From contig CAZBAV010000012.1 of NCBI GenBank assembly GCA_964489955.1, forward strand, positions 1 to 64,000: DNA of 64,000 nt, given 5' to 3'. This document shows positions 8,414-17,683 of the stretch, piece by piece; position 1 is the stretch's first letter, and each line of letters opens with the position of its first letter. A program made the position numbers and the translations under genes. The notes below the pieces were generated by a model, which was given only the letters and a program-made list of their open reading frames with translations, did not search any database and was not told the DNA's origin. This DNA is from Leadbetterella sp964489955. GTDB lineage: Bacteria; Bacteroidota; Bacteroidia; Cytophagales; Spirosomataceae.

Positions 8414-9370
8414 TTATTCGTCGCCTTGTCCTCTGTATTTAGACGCCCGGAGTATCTCTACTGCATTGTTATTAGCCATTAGCTCCTGTACACTTACCTT
8501 AGGGTTGTTACGCATGTAAAGTTCTACTATCCTGAGGCCTAGCCATTGACCAATTCTACCTGGGCAATCGGGGCTTATTTCTCCGGTGTAGGGTCTTTCT
8601 TCAAAATATTTAACTTTTACTGCGGGGTCAGCGTTGTTAAGGAGTTCACGAGTTAAAATATGCCTCCAGATATAGTCTTGGTTCTCAAAAGAATTTTGGA
8701 GGTCACGGTTACTATATCCAATAATCAGGGAGTCTGGAACATTGGGTAAAACAGCTCTGCAAAACTGAAAGGATTTTCCATAAAAGACCATGTCATCTGT
8801 AAATGTATCAGACTCTATATCTACACGGTTGAAACGATTAGATACAAACCGAATAATATTGGGTACAATGTATTCTGGAGCGTAGCGTCTGAGCATGTAA
8901 GCAGGGTGCTGAGGTCTATACAAGGCTTTGGGGCCAAGAAATGATTCAAGAGAAATTACTATAAGGGTATCATTGGCTATTATATCCTGCTGCAGTCCTG
9001 TAAAAACACTAGCAATCCTAGGTTGCTTAAAGTTAGGATACATCTTTGTGATTTCCGCAAAAGCCACTGCCAGCTCTTTCTGTATTGTTTCTAAGTTTCC
9101 AAAATTTTCGTCAACTTGTTGGTAGAGTTTTTGGGCTTCGGGATGCTGTATAACCTCAAACACTTGAGCTATGCTGGCCGTGTCTGTAGCTGGAAAGCCA
9201 TAAACCAGTTCTGCAAGTTCTGGATTTTGCTCAAAAACGGCTGCCAACTCTTCTTTGCTTTTGCAAGACATCATGGCTTCGTCCATCCTATTTATTCCGC
9301 CTAGAGTAGGCTCAGAGTCCTTGCCGCAGGCTAATACAATAATTAAAAGGAATAATAGGTAAATTCTCAT
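8414..9370 (-). CDS. gldB: GldB-family gliding motility lipoprotein
   Basis: A 318-residue protein with a lipoprotein signal: hydrophobic stretch MRIYLLFLLIIVLACG, lipid-attachment Cys at 15. Conserved GldB segments are visible: ALYRPQHPAYMLRRYAPEYIVPNI, FYGKSFQFCRAVLPNVPDSLIIGYS and the C-terminal PGRIGQWLGLRIVELYMRNNP. GldB is required for gliding in Flavobacterium and is probably anchored in the inner or outer membrane facing the periplasm. Homologues also occur in non-gliding Bacteroidota, so presence alone does not prove motility. The gene is divergent from rel. Confidence 0.85.
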   Translation of the reverse strand: MRIYLLFLLIIVLACGKDSEPTLGGINRMDEAMMSCKSKEELAAVFEQNPELAELVYGFPATDTASIAQVFEVIQHPEAQKLYQQVDENFGNLETIQKELAVAFAEITKMYPNFKQPRIASVFTGLQQDIIANDTLIVISLESFLGPKALYRPQHPAYMLRRYAPEYIVPNIIRFVSNRFNRVDIESDTFTDDMVFYGKSFQFCRAVLPNVPDSLIIGYSNRDLQNSFENQDYIWRHILTRELLNNADPAVKVKYFEERPYTGEISPDCPGRIGQWLGLRIVELYMRNNPKVSVQELMANNNAVEILRASKYRGQGDE

Positions 9371-9397
9371 CTGTTTTAGTTTACTTACTTTTTAATG

Positions 9398-9405
9398 CAA
9401 AAGTA
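9398..9405 (-). promoter_or_regulatory. -7 element for gldB
   Basis: TACTTTTG on the minus strand matches TAnnTTTG 27 bases upstream of the gldB start. No -33 TTTG lies at the usual distance. Confidence 0.4.
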
Positions 9406-9550
9406 GTCATTTTACGCCAATTTTTTTGGTTTATGAAATGTAAAGGGTAGGGTTAAGGCTTGAGTAATTTGGCTTATCAGAAAAATAAACCAAAGATTTT
9501 TTGTATATTAGAATGTAAATTCCAAATATTACGGGATTAAGGCAGAAAGT

Positions 9551-11812
9551 ATGGGCGTTACAGCAGAAAGCAATACCCCGGAAATAGTAGAGTACTATTC
9601 GGAGCATGAGAAAAAGGAGATTTCTAAGAGGTATAGAAAAATTCTAAAAGGGGCAAAAGAGTTTATTAAGGAGGGTGATGCCAAGCAAATTCGTAAGGCT
9701 CTGTACGTAAGTATGGACGCCCACAAAGAAATGCGTAGAAAATCCGGGGAACCCTACATCTACCATCCACTGGAGGTTGCCCTAATTTGCGTGGAAGAAA
9801 TAGGTTTGGGGCCTACCTCTATAGTTTGTGCTTTGCTGCATGATGTGGTGGAGGATACGGACATTACTTTGGCTGACATTGAGAAGGATTTTGGTCCGAA
9901 GGTGGCTCAGATCATAGACGGTCTTACCAAAATAGCAGAGAACTTTGAGCAGACCCAATCTGCACAAGCAGAGAATTTTAGAAAAATGCTCCTTACGCTT
10001 TCCCAAGATGTACGGGTTATTTTAATAAAGTTGGCAGACAGATTACATAACATGCGTACGCTTGGCAGTATGGCCAGGAACTCTCAGCTAAAAATATCGA
10101 ACGAAACCATTTATATATACGCTCCACTTGCTCACAGATTAGGTTTATACCAAATAAAGTCGGAGTTAGAAGACCTCTATCTTAAGTACACCCAGCCGGA
10201 GGCATACAAAGAGATAACTTCAAAACTAAATTCTAGCAAGGCTTCACGGAAGAGGCTAGTAGATAACTTCATGAAGCCGATCGGACAGCGACTTGAAGAA
10301 GCGGGCTTGGATTTTTATATAAAAGGACGTCCAAAGCATATCTATTCCATCTGGAAAAAGCTATCTAAAGGCAATGTGCCATTTGAAGGGATATATGACC
10401 TATTTGCTATACGAATTATTCTGAAGGGGATTACCGTAGCTGAGAAAGAAAAAGCGGCATGCTGGCAAGCATATTCTATTGTTACCGACGAATACCGGCC
10501 TAATCCAGACAGACTCAAAGACTGGATTTCTACTCCGAGGGCCAATGGTTACGAGTCGTTGCATACTACAGTAATGAGCAATGCAGGTGTCTGGGTAGAG
10601 GTGCAAATACGGACCGAGCGGATGGACGAGATTGCGGAGAAAGGTTATGCTGCCCACTGGAAATACAAGGGTAATAGCACGTCTCTTGATAAGCCTCTAG
10701 ATCAATGGATAAATCAGGTTAGGGATACGCTAGAGAATAAAGATTCTTCGGCAATTGAATTCATGGAGGATTTTCAGGGAAACCTTTTTAGCGAGGAGAT
10801 TTTTATTTTCACACCAAAAGGAGATCTGAAGGTACTTAGAAAAGGGGCCACGGTGCTGGACTTTGCGTTTGACATACATACTGAAATTGGTCGTAAGTGT
10901 ACAGCTGGTAAGGTGAATGGAACACTAATGCCCATTAGCCATGTGCTAGAAAGTGGTGATCAAGTAGAAATACTTACTACAAAGAACCAAAAGCCATCAG
11001 AAGACTGGTTGAGGTTTGTAGTTACATCCAAAGCAAAATCCCGGATAAAAGACTTATTGAAAGAGTCTAATAAAGGTTATATAGGAGAAGGGAAGGAAAT
11101 TATTGCTAAAAAACTAAAGAACCTAGGTCTAGAAAACAACCTTGAAACTCTAAACCAAGTAAGGGCGTATTTTAACAAAAAGGATTATAACGATTTATTT
11201 TACTCGTTTGGGAAGGGGCATAACTTACCTGATGAATTAAGCAAGTTTAAAAGAGAAAAAGAAGCCCAAGCGGCGAAGCCGAAAAAGGTAGTAATAGACG
11301 AGAAAGCATATAAAGATGCCAAGTCTTTTGAGCGGGAGGTTAAGAAAGTACAAGGGAATGATACCCTGCTTATTGGAGATGATATGCAGCAAATAGACTT
11401 CACTCTTGCCAAGTGCTGTAATCCTATCCCAGGCGATGATGTGTTTGGTTTCTTGACTATCAATGAGGGCATAAAAGTGCACCGTAATCGCTGCCCAAAT
11501 GCCCACCAGTTGTTGTCTAATTACGGTAACAGAGTTATAAAAGCCCGTTGGGCAAGCCAGATAGAAAAATCATATCTGGTAACTATAGCCTTGAGTGGTA
11601 TAGATAGGGTGGGTTTAATACAAGATATATCCAAAGTTATATCAAGTGAGCTACATATTAACATGCGAGGGTTTTCTGTTGAGACTTTTGATGGTATCTT
11701 TGAGGGCAAAATAAAAGTTTACGTATTTGACACCAAGCATCTCGACGAACTTTTGCATAGACTAGAAGAAGTGGACGGAGTAAGTACGGTGTCAAGAGAC
11801 CAAGCCGACTAA
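9551..11812 (+). CDS. rel: Bifunctional (p)ppGpp synthetase/hydrolase Rel
   Basis: Makes and degrades the stringent-response alarmone (p)ppGpp, acting at the ribosome when tRNAs are uncharged. The 753-residue protein has the HD hydrolase domain (H72 in YHPLEV, H97 and D98 in LLHDVVEDTD), the synthetase domain (about 240-370: GRPKHIYSIWKKL, GYESLHTTV, WVEVQIRT), a TGS domain (about 410-475: IFIFTPKGDL), a conserved-Cys region (LAKCCNPIPGDD) and a C-terminal ACT domain. Because the HD residues are intact it should be able to hydrolyse as well as synthesise. The next ATG follows the stop with no spacing. Confidence 0.95.
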   Translation: MGVTAESNTPEIVEYYSEHEKKEISKRYRKILKGAKEFIKEGDAKQIRKALYVSMDAHKEMRRKSGEPYIYHPLEVALICVEEIGLGPTSIVCALLHDVVEDTDITLADIEKDFGPKVAQIIDGLTKIAENFEQTQSAQAENFRKMLLTLSQDVRVILIKLADRLHNMRTLGSMARNSQLKISNETIYIYAPLAHRLGLYQIKSELEDLYLKYTQPEAYKEITSKLNSSKASRKRLVDNFMKPIGQRLEEAGLDFYIKGRPKHIYSIWKKLSKGNVPFEGIYDLFAIRIILKGITVAEKEKAACWQAYSIVTDEYRPNPDRLKDWISTPRANGYESLHTTVMSNAGVWVEVQIRTERMDEIAEKGYAAHWKYKGNSTSLDKPLDQWINQVRDTLENKDSSAIEFMEDFQGNLFSEEIFIFTPKGDLKVLRKGATVLDFAFDIHTEIGRKCTAGKVNGTLMPISHVLESGDQVEILTTKNQKPSEDWLRFVVTSKAKSRIKDLLKESNKGYIGEGKEIIAKKLKNLGLENNLETLNQVRAYFNKKDYNDLFYSFGKGHNLPDELSKFKREKEAQAAKPKKVVIDEKAYKDAKSFEREVKKVQGNDTLLIGDDMQQIDFTLAKCCNPIPGDDVFGFLTINEGIKVHRNRCPNAHQLLSNYGNRVIKARWASQIEKSYLVTIALSGIDRVGLIQDISKVISSELHINMRGFSVETFDGIFEGKIKVYVFDTKHLDELLHRLEEVDGVSTVSRDQAD

Positions 11813-12316
11813 ATGAAAAAAATATCATTACTTGTATTTCTGTTTTTAGGTTCTATAAAGCTTTTTGCCCAAAATGGCATTGACAGCCTGACTTTTGAAC
11901 GGAAACTATTTGGTACGTCTGTATATAAAAACGGCGTAAAATATAATAATAGTCGGCTTATGGCAGAATACAGGAGCAAAAGGGAGTTTAAGTCAGAACG
12001 GCTACTTCATAACAGCAAGGCTTTGATTCCTTTAGGGGTAGTAGTAAGTGCCGGAGGAATTTATCTTGGATTTGATGCTTTAAAAGGTACAAAATACACT
12101 CAATTGGTGGGGAATACAGAATATACGTACACGGAGAGGCCTATCTTCCAATTGATAGGTGGTATCGGTTTATTAGCAGCGGGCGTGTGTTTGATGGAAT
12201 ATGGAAATGATGCCAAAGTTAAGTCTATAGAACTGTATAATTCAAACAAGAACGGAAGACAATCCCGCCTAGGTTTAACACCATCTGGCAACCTGGGGTT
12301 TTACACCCGTTTATAA
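11813..12316 (+). CDS. Secreted/membrane protein of unknown function
   Basis: A 167-residue protein whose ATG follows the rel stop directly (TAAATG), so it is likely translated from the rel mRNA. It has a signal peptide (MKKISLLVFLFLGSIKLFAQ, cut after FAQ) and two hydrophobic stretches (about 67-85 and 108-128) that could be membrane hairpins. I do not recognise a family. Linkage to rel is positional only. Confidence 0.7.
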   Translation: MKKISLLVFLFLGSIKLFAQNGIDSLTFERKLFGTSVYKNGVKYNNSRLMAEYRSKREFKSERLLHNSKALIPLGVVVSAGGIYLGFDALKGTKYTQLVGNTEYTYTERPIFQLIGGIGLLAAGVCLMEYGNDAKVKSIELYNSNKNGRQSRLGLTPSGNLGFYTRL

Positions 12317-12358
12317 AGAGGTTAGTTTACAGCTATATTATACAAAGGGATATTTAGA

Positions 12359-12388
12359 TTTGTTCTAACTTCAAAAGCTGTAGATTTG
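12359..12388 (+). promoter_or_regulatory. Promoter of second Fur gene
   Basis: TTTG at 12359-12362 and TAGATTTG at 12381-12388 are 18 bases apart, a good Bacteroidota -33/-7 pair. The expected start of transcription is about 12391-12395, about 20 bases before the ATG at 12416. This supports that ATG over an upstream in-frame TTG at 12401. Confidence 0.6.
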
Positions 12389-12415
12389 TAATCTAATCTA
12401 TTGGAATTTAGGAAA

Positions 12416-12883
12416 ATGGTTACAGAAAGCTCTAATCTTACATCTGTTAAGCAGATTTTTACGGCATATCTAGAAAATAAGCAACTGAGGAAAACGCCTG
12501 AGAGGTACGCTATTCTCGAAGAAATATATAGTAGAGATGATCACTTCGATGTGGAAGATCTTTATATATCTATGAAGAATAAGAAATATCAGGTGAGTCG
12601 AGCTACTGTGTACAATACATTGGATTTGCTAGTAGAGTGTGACCTGGTGAGTCGTCATCAATTTGGTAAAAATTTGGCTCAGTATGAAAAATCTTATGGA
12701 TTTAAGCAACATGACCATCTAATTTGCCTAGATTGCAACAAAGTTTTGGAATTTTGCGACCCAAGAGTACAGAGTATTCAAAATATGGTTGGTGATCACC
12801 TGAATTTCAAGGTTTTACACCATTCCCTTATTTTTTATGGGTCTTGCAATAATTCTACATGTGAAAACAAAGAACCGAAATAA
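12416..12883 (+). CDS. Fur family transcriptional regulator (second paralogue)
   Basis: A 155-residue Fur-family protein. The DNA-binding half contains LRKTPERYAILEEIY and the recognition helix VSRATVYNTLDLLVE. The regulatory half has KQHDHLICLDCNKVLEF with one structural CxxC. The C-terminal CNNSTC replaces a tidy second CxxC. It is distinct from the paralogue at 7919. Whether it senses iron or peroxide cannot be read from sequence. It lies 14 bases upstream of purA and may be co-transcribed with it. Start chosen from promoter position and ATG codon. Confidence 0.88.
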   Translation: MVTESSNLTSVKQIFTAYLENKQLRKTPERYAILEEIYSRDDHFDVEDLYISMKNKKYQVSRATVYNTLDLLVECDLVSRHQFGKNLAQYEKSYGFKQHDHLICLDCNKVLEFCDPRVQSIQNMVGDHLNFKVLHHSLIFYGSCNNSTCENKEPK

Positions 12884-12897
12884 TTTTTTAAAGAGAA

Positions 12898-14172
12898 ATG
12901 GTTGATATTCTTTTAGGGTTGCAGTGGGGAGACGAAGGGAAAGGTAAAATAGTAGATGTTCTAGCACCCAATTACAAAATCGTAGCACGCTTCCAAGGGG
13001 GGCCAAATGCAGGACACACTTTAGAATTCGAAGGGAAAAAACACGTTTTGCACCAAATACCTTCAGGTATTTTTCGCCCAGATTGCATTAACGTAATCGG
13101 TAATGGGGTTGTACTAGACCCTGTGATTTTCAGAAAAGAAATTGAAGCATTATCTTCTTATAATATAGACTTTAGTAAGAGTCTTTTTATTTCTAAAAAG
13201 ACAGCCCTAATTATTCCTACGCATCGTTTGCTGGATGCAGCATCTGAAAAGGCAAAGGGAAATGCCAAGATTGGATCTACCCTAAAAGGAATCGGGCCTA
13301 CTTATTCAGATAAGATTGCCCGTCAGGGTTTACGGTTAGGAGATGTACTATCACCTGGCTTTAAGGATAAGTATGATAAGCTGGTAGCCCATCACAAAAG
13401 TATATTAAGCTTTTATGATTTTGAATATGAACTAGACGATGCTCCTTTCTTCGAGGCGTTGGAATTCATAAAGGGCTTTAACTTGGTAGAAAGTGAGTAT
13501 CTTATCAATAATAAATTAGCCGAAAATGGGCTAAAAGTTTTGGCGGAAGGAGCCCAAGGTTCACTTCTTGATGTAGACTTTGGTTCTTATCCATTTGTTA
13601 CAAGCTCAAGTACTACTGCTGCGGGGGTTTGTTCTGGACTTGGGGTATCTCCATCCAAAGTAAATGAGGTGTACGGTATATTTAAAGCGTACTGTACCCG
13701 CGTAGGTTCTGGCCCTTTTCCGACTGAGCTTGATGACGAAGTTGGCGAAAGAATGAGGCAGGAAGGACGTGAGTTTGGAGCCACAACAGGTAGGCCAAGA
13801 AGATGTGGTTGGATAGATTTACCTACGCTCAAGTATAGTATTATGCTCAACGGTGTAACACAACTTGTTATGATGAAAGTGGATATCCTTAGCATCTTTG
13901 ATGAGATTAAAGTGTGTACACACTATGAATTACCAGATGGTACAATTACACAGGAAGTACCTTTCGATATTAACGATATCACTATAAAACCAATTTATAC
14001 TACGCTAAAAGGCTGGAATCAGTCTTTGGATGGAATTTTGGACTTCGATAAAATGCCGGAAAACCTAATAGCATATACTGCGTTTTTAGAAAAAGAATTG
14101 GGAGTTCCTGTTACTTACGTTTCTACCGGACCAGACAGGAGTGCTACCTTGTCACGGAAGCCTTTGATATGA
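12898..14172 (+). CDS. purA: Adenylosuccinate synthetase
   Basis: Joins IMP and aspartate using GTP, the first committed step from IMP to AMP, in the cytoplasm. The 424-residue length is normal. Visible motifs are the GTP loop GLQWGDEGKGK (D12 catalytic), GGPNAGH with H40, GIGPTYSDK, EGAQGSLLDVDFGSYP and TGRPRRCGWID. The stop overlaps the next ATG by four bases (ATGA). Confidence 0.97.
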   Translation: MVDILLGLQWGDEGKGKIVDVLAPNYKIVARFQGGPNAGHTLEFEGKKHVLHQIPSGIFRPDCINVIGNGVVLDPVIFRKEIEALSSYNIDFSKSLFISKKTALIIPTHRLLDAASEKAKGNAKIGSTLKGIGPTYSDKIARQGLRLGDVLSPGFKDKYDKLVAHHKSILSFYDFEYELDDAPFFEALEFIKGFNLVESEYLINNKLAENGLKVLAEGAQGSLLDVDFGSYPFVTSSSTTAAGVCSGLGVSPSKVNEVYGIFKAYCTRVGSGPFPTELDDEVGERMRQEGREFGATTGRPRRCGWIDLPTLKYSIMLNGVTQLVMMKVDILSIFDEIKVCTHYELPDGTITQEVPFDINDITIKPIYTTLKGWNQSLDGILDFDKMPENLIAYTAFLEKELGVPVTYVSTGPDRSATLSRKPLI

Positions 14173-14600
14173 ATGTAGCTGCCGCTAAGTTCTTGTTTTC
14201 TAGCGAAATTCTTTTTCAGATAAAGGAAATAGAAGAAGTGGTCTCAACAGTTGTATCAGTTTCTGCACCAGAGAAGAAGACGTTTAGCAAACGTGTAGTT
14301 TTGGTCGTAGATAAGTACTCAAAGGAGAATGTAGACTTTGCTCTTAAAGTTCTATTATCTGTTAAGGTTTTAGAGCCAGAAATAGAAATAGTGGAAGTAA
14401 GCCAAGCCGAAGTGTATGATTTCTCTTCTGCAAAAATGTTACTGGCTTTTGGGTGTTCTGTGCCAGGTATAGACTTGAATACCAAGTATCAAGCCAATAA
14501 AAATGTCTTGTTTGCCGACACCTTAGGGCTGATTCAAACTAACCCTAATGGCGAAAAGCGGAAACTTTGGGAAGCACTAAAGGAAATGTTTGGTGTTTGA
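14169..14600 (+). CDS. Conserved hypothetical protein translationally coupled to purA
   Basis: A 143-residue soluble protein with no signal peptide or membrane segment, overlapping purA by ATGA. The C-terminal half contains LLAFGCSVPGIDLN, a ...VLFADTLGLIQTNPNGEKRKLWEALKEMF pattern and no catalytic motif that I recognise. The closing LW-ALK-MF helix is faintly like small DNA polymerase III accessory subunits, but that is weak and not a functional call. Confidence 0.7.
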   Translation: MNVAAAKFLFSSEILFQIKEIEEVVSTVVSVSAPEKKTFSKRVVLVVDKYSKENVDFALKVLLSVKVLEPEIEIVEVSQAEVYDFSSAKMLLAFGCSVPGIDLNTKYQANKNVLFADTLGLIQTNPNGEKRKLWEALKEMFGV

Positions 14601-14650
14601 CTTTGTCCCAAATTCCTACGGCAATATTTTTTTTGGGCTATCATAATTGC

Positions 14651-14658
14651 TAATTTTG
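14651..14658 (+). promoter_or_regulatory. -7 element for SPOR lipoprotein gene
   Basis: TAATTTTG fits TAnnTTTG and ends 28 bases before the ATG at 14687. The nearest upstream TTTG is only 15 bases away, so the -33 part is uncertain. Confidence 0.45.
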
Positions 14659-14686
14659 TATCTTTAAATACATTACAACAAAAATC

Positions 14687-15217
14687 ATGGTAAGGATCTT
14701 ATTGGTTGGACTTGTGGTTTTGGTCTTTTCGGCGTGCACTAAAAAAGCAACGCCCGGAACCCAGCATTCTGCCGAGTTAAGAAATTATTCGGAAGACTTA
14801 GCTTATTTGTTGCCAAAGTATGATGCTGGGAAAGTAGAAAGTGTTGGAGAAGTTGAGGAAAAACAGGATCCTGTGCAGTGGATAGAAATAGAAGATGACA
14901 ATCAACTGGTAGATGGGAAACTGGCCAAAATTGTAGAAAATAATAAGAAGATTGCAGAAGGAGCTGGTTTTAGGATTCAAGTTTTTTCGGGTAATAACCG
15001 CTCAGATTACGAAAACGCAAAGAGTTTCTTGTTACGCAACTTTTCGAAACTAGAAATTTATGAGTCTTATAGTCAACCAACTTACCGTATTAAAGTTGGC
15101 GACTTTGTGAGTTACCAAGATGCAGAAAAACAAGCGGCCTTGCTTAAGCAGCGGTTTGGAAATCCGCGGGTAATTAGTGATAAAATTAATATTAAGAAAG
15201 CATTAACTAATAAATGA
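14687..15217 (+). CDS. SPOR-domain lipoprotein
   Basis: A 176-residue protein with a lipoprotein signal (LVVLVFSAC, lipid Cys at 17), an acidic linker and a C-terminal SPOR domain (about 94-165: GFRIQVFSGNNRSDYENAKS ... YRIKVGDFVSYQDAEKQAALLKQ). SPOR domains bind peptidoglycan stripped of stem peptides, so a role at the septum or wall-remodelling sites is likely. It overlaps gmd by four bases (ATGA), although the two products have no obvious functional link. Confidence 0.85.
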   Translation: MVRILLVGLVVLVFSACTKKATPGTQHSAELRNYSEDLAYLLPKYDAGKVESVGEVEEKQDPVQWIEIEDDNQLVDGKLAKIVENNKKIAEGAGFRIQVFSGNNRSDYENAKSFLLRNFSKLEIYESYSQPTYRIKVGDFVSYQDAEKQAALLKQRFGNPRVISDKINIKKALTNK

Positions 15218-16317
15218 AAGTAGCGTTAATAACAGGTGTTACAGGTCAGGATGGAGCCTATTTGGCTGAATTCCTATTACAAAAAGGTTACAAAGTACAC
15301 GGTATAAAAAGAAGGGCTTCCTTATTTAATACTGATAGGATAGATCATTTGTATAAGGATTTACACGAGGCAAATATCAACTTCAAGCTTCACTATGGAG
15401 ACCTGAGTGATTCTACCAATATTATTAGAATTATACAAGAGGTACAACCTGACGAGATTTATAACCTTGGGGCAATGTCACATGTGAAGGTAAGTTTCGA
15501 TGAGCCAGAATACACAGCCAATGTAGACGGAATTGGTACTTTAAGGATTCTAGAGGCGGTACGCCTATTAGGACTCATAGAAAAGACGAAAATTTACCAA
15601 GCTTCTACATCTGAGCTTTATGGGTTAGTGCAAGAAGTGCCTCAGTCTGAAAACACGCCTTTTTATCCAAGATCCCCTTATGCTGTAGCGAAGCTGTACG
15701 GATATTGGATTACTGTGAATTATAGGGAAGCTTATAATATGTATGCTTGCAATGGCATTTTGTTTAACCATGAATCTCCGCTTAGGGGAGAAACATTTGT
15801 AACACGGAAAATAACTCGTTCTGTGGCTCAGATTGCTTTGGGACAAGAAGATTGTCTATACCTAGGTAATCTGGATGCTAAGCGTGACTGGGGTCATGCA
15901 AAAGATTATATAGAGGCTATGTGGCTAATATTGCAGCAAGAAAAGGCAGAAGATTATGTAATAGCCACAGGAATTACTACAACAGTGCGGGATTTTGTAA
16001 AGTTGGCCTTTGAAAAGATTGGTGTAAGCTTGGAGTTTAAAGGCGAAGGAGAAAACGAAGAAGCTTTTGTGAAAGAATGTACGAACCCGGCTTATAATTT
16101 ACCAATCGGTAAAAAGGTACTTTCGGTAGATCCAGTGTATTACAGACCAACAGAAGTAGAACTTTTAATTGGAGACCCTACAAAAGCCCAAACCCAATTG
16201 GGATGGAAACCTAAATATGATTTACAGAAGTTGGTAGACGAAATGGTAGAGGCAGATTTACAGTATTTTAGTAATTTACCACTTTACAATAAAGCTGGTT
16301 TGGCAAGAACAGAATAG
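15214..16317 (+). CDS. gmd: GDP-mannose 4,6-dehydratase
   Basis: Converts GDP-D-mannose to GDP-4-keto-6-deoxymannose, the first step to GDP-fucose, GDP-rhamnose or related sugars for surface glycans. The 367-residue short-chain dehydrogenase has the NADP site GVTGQDGAYLAEFL (8-21) and catalytic motifs TSELYG and YAVAK, plus the family-specific NHESPLRGETFVTRKITR. No second enzyme (such as GDP-fucose synthase) is next to it, so the final sugar is unknown. Confidence 0.95.
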   Translation: MKVALITGVTGQDGAYLAEFLLQKGYKVHGIKRRASLFNTDRIDHLYKDLHEANINFKLHYGDLSDSTNIIRIIQEVQPDEIYNLGAMSHVKVSFDEPEYTANVDGIGTLRILEAVRLLGLIEKTKIYQASTSELYGLVQEVPQSENTPFYPRSPYAVAKLYGYWITVNYREAYNMYACNGILFNHESPLRGETFVTRKITRSVAQIALGQEDCLYLGNLDAKRDWGHAKDYIEAMWLILQQEKAEDYVIATGITTTVRDFVKLAFEKIGVSLEFKGEGENEEAFVKECTNPAYNLPIGKKVLSVDPVYYRPTEVELLIGDPTKAQTQLGWKPKYDLQKLVDEMVEADLQYFSNLPLYNKAGLARTE

Positions 16318-16328
16318 TTAGTTTAGAT

Positions 16329-16901
16329 ATGATTTATCCAATTATCGGATACGGTTCGGCGGTATTAAGAAAGAAATGTCCTGACATTATTAAAGGTGAA
16401 ATGGACGTAAAGGAGGTTTCAGACAATATGTTTGAGACTATGTATAATGCTTCGGGGATTGGTCTGGCCGGCCCCCAGGTTAATATTCCTTTTAGGATTT
16501 TTGTGGTGGATGGTACAATCATAAACCAGGGAGTAGAGTCCGAAGAAGAGCTTGACCAGGATTTAGTAGGGTTTAAGAAGACATTTATAAACGCACACAT
16601 TCTGGAAGAAAGTGGTGAAAAATGGGCTTACGAAGAGGGTTGTTTAAGTTTGCCGGGTGTTAGGGCCGATGTTTTCCGCCAGCCTGTGGTTACGATACGT
16701 TATTTTGATACCGACTGGGTAGAACATACGGAGACCTTTAAAGGGATGGCTGCACGTATTATACAGCATGAGTATGACCACATAGATGGAGTTTTGTTTA
16801 CAGACCATCTTGCTCCGTTAAAAAAACAAATGCTAAAGAAGAGGCTTACGCAAATCCAGAAAGGAATTGTAGATGCAGACTATAAGATGAAGTTTGTGTG
16901 A
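16329..16901 (+). CDS. def: Peptide deformylase (cytoplasmic)
   Basis: Removes the N-formyl group from nascent proteins. The three motifs are present: GIGLAGPQ (43-50, with Gly where Ala is usual), EGCLS (103-107, metal ligand C105) and QHEYDH (146-151, ligands H147 and H151, catalytic E148). The 190-residue length is normal. It overlaps the start of the next gene (GTGA). A second, exported homologue lies at 17684. Confidence 0.95.
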   Translation: MIYPIIGYGSAVLRKKCPDIIKGEMDVKEVSDNMFETMYNASGIGLAGPQVNIPFRIFVVDGTIINQGVESEEELDQDLVGFKKTFINAHILEESGEKWAYEEGCLSLPGVRADVFRQPVVTIRYFDTDWVEHTETFKGMAARIIQHEYDHIDGVLFTDHLAPLKKQMLKKRLTQIQKGIVDADYKMKFV

Positions 16902-17662
16902 AAGAACCATTGCACATATCCTTAGTACAAACAGATTTGGTTTGGGAAAACCCAAAGGATAATTGTGCAAAGATTGGGAGTATGCTGGAGGATGTAAAGC
17001 CCGGACTGGTTGTTTTACCTGAAATGTTCTCAACTGGTTTTACTCGTGATTTTACGGAAAAAGAACCCTGGCTTTCACTTTCATGGATGCAGTCCTTAGC
17101 ATCAGCAAAGGGAGTCTCTTTGTATGGTAGTTTAGCTGTAGCTAAAGAAGAACTAGCTTACAATAGAGGCTTTTGGGTAAGCAATGACGGCACCCATCAT
17201 TATTATGATAAGAAGCACCTTTTTTCATATGGTGGAGAGCATACTGTTTACACTGCAGGTAGCCAATTACTACAAACAAGTCTGGAAGGATGGGTGTTTA
17301 GGCCGCTGGTCTGTTATGATCTTCGGTTTCCTGTCTGGAGCAGAAACAAATTCCCATATTATGATGTGCTCGTCTATGTGGCCTCTTGGCCGGCAGTCCG
17401 CAGTAGTATCTGGAAATCCTTATTAAAGGCTCGTGCCATAGAAAACCAATGTTATGTAATAGGTGTAAACCGATTAGGTACGGACGGGTATGGTTTGACT
17501 TATTCAGGAGATTCCTGCGTTATAGATTTTAAAGGTGATGTTTTGCTGGATTGTGGAGAAGAGGAGGGTAGATTTGATTTGGAGCTTTCCGCTATCCAAT
17601 TGGAGGATTATAGAAGCAAATATCCGTTTTTGCGGGATGCTGATAAGTGGGATTGGGTCTGA
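16898..17662 (+). CDS. Omega-amidase (YafV/Nit2-like nitrilase family)
   Basis: A carbon-nitrogen hydrolase of 254 residues, probably hydrolysing 2-oxoglutaramate or 2-oxosuccinamate. The Glu-Lys-Cys triad is visible: E42 (PEMFSTGF), K105 (YYDKKHLF) and C139 (LVCYDLRFPVWSRN). The last motif and the following NRLGTDGYGLTYSGDS closely match YafV. The start codon is GTG, overlapping the def stop (GTGA), which implies translational coupling. Substrate assignment rests on family resemblance. Confidence 0.9.
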   Translation: MKEPLHISLVQTDLVWENPKDNCAKIGSMLEDVKPGLVVLPEMFSTGFTRDFTEKEPWLSLSWMQSLASAKGVSLYGSLAVAKEELAYNRGFWVSNDGTHHYYDKKHLFSYGGEHTVYTAGSQLLQTSLEGWVFRPLVCYDLRFPVWSRNKFPYYDVLVYVASWPAVRSSIWKSLLKARAIENQCYVIGVNRLGTDGYGLTYSGDSCVIDFKGDVLLDCGEEEGRFDLELSAIQLEDYRSKYPFLRDADKWDWV

Positions 17663-17683
17663 TATTATAAAAAAGTAAGTAGT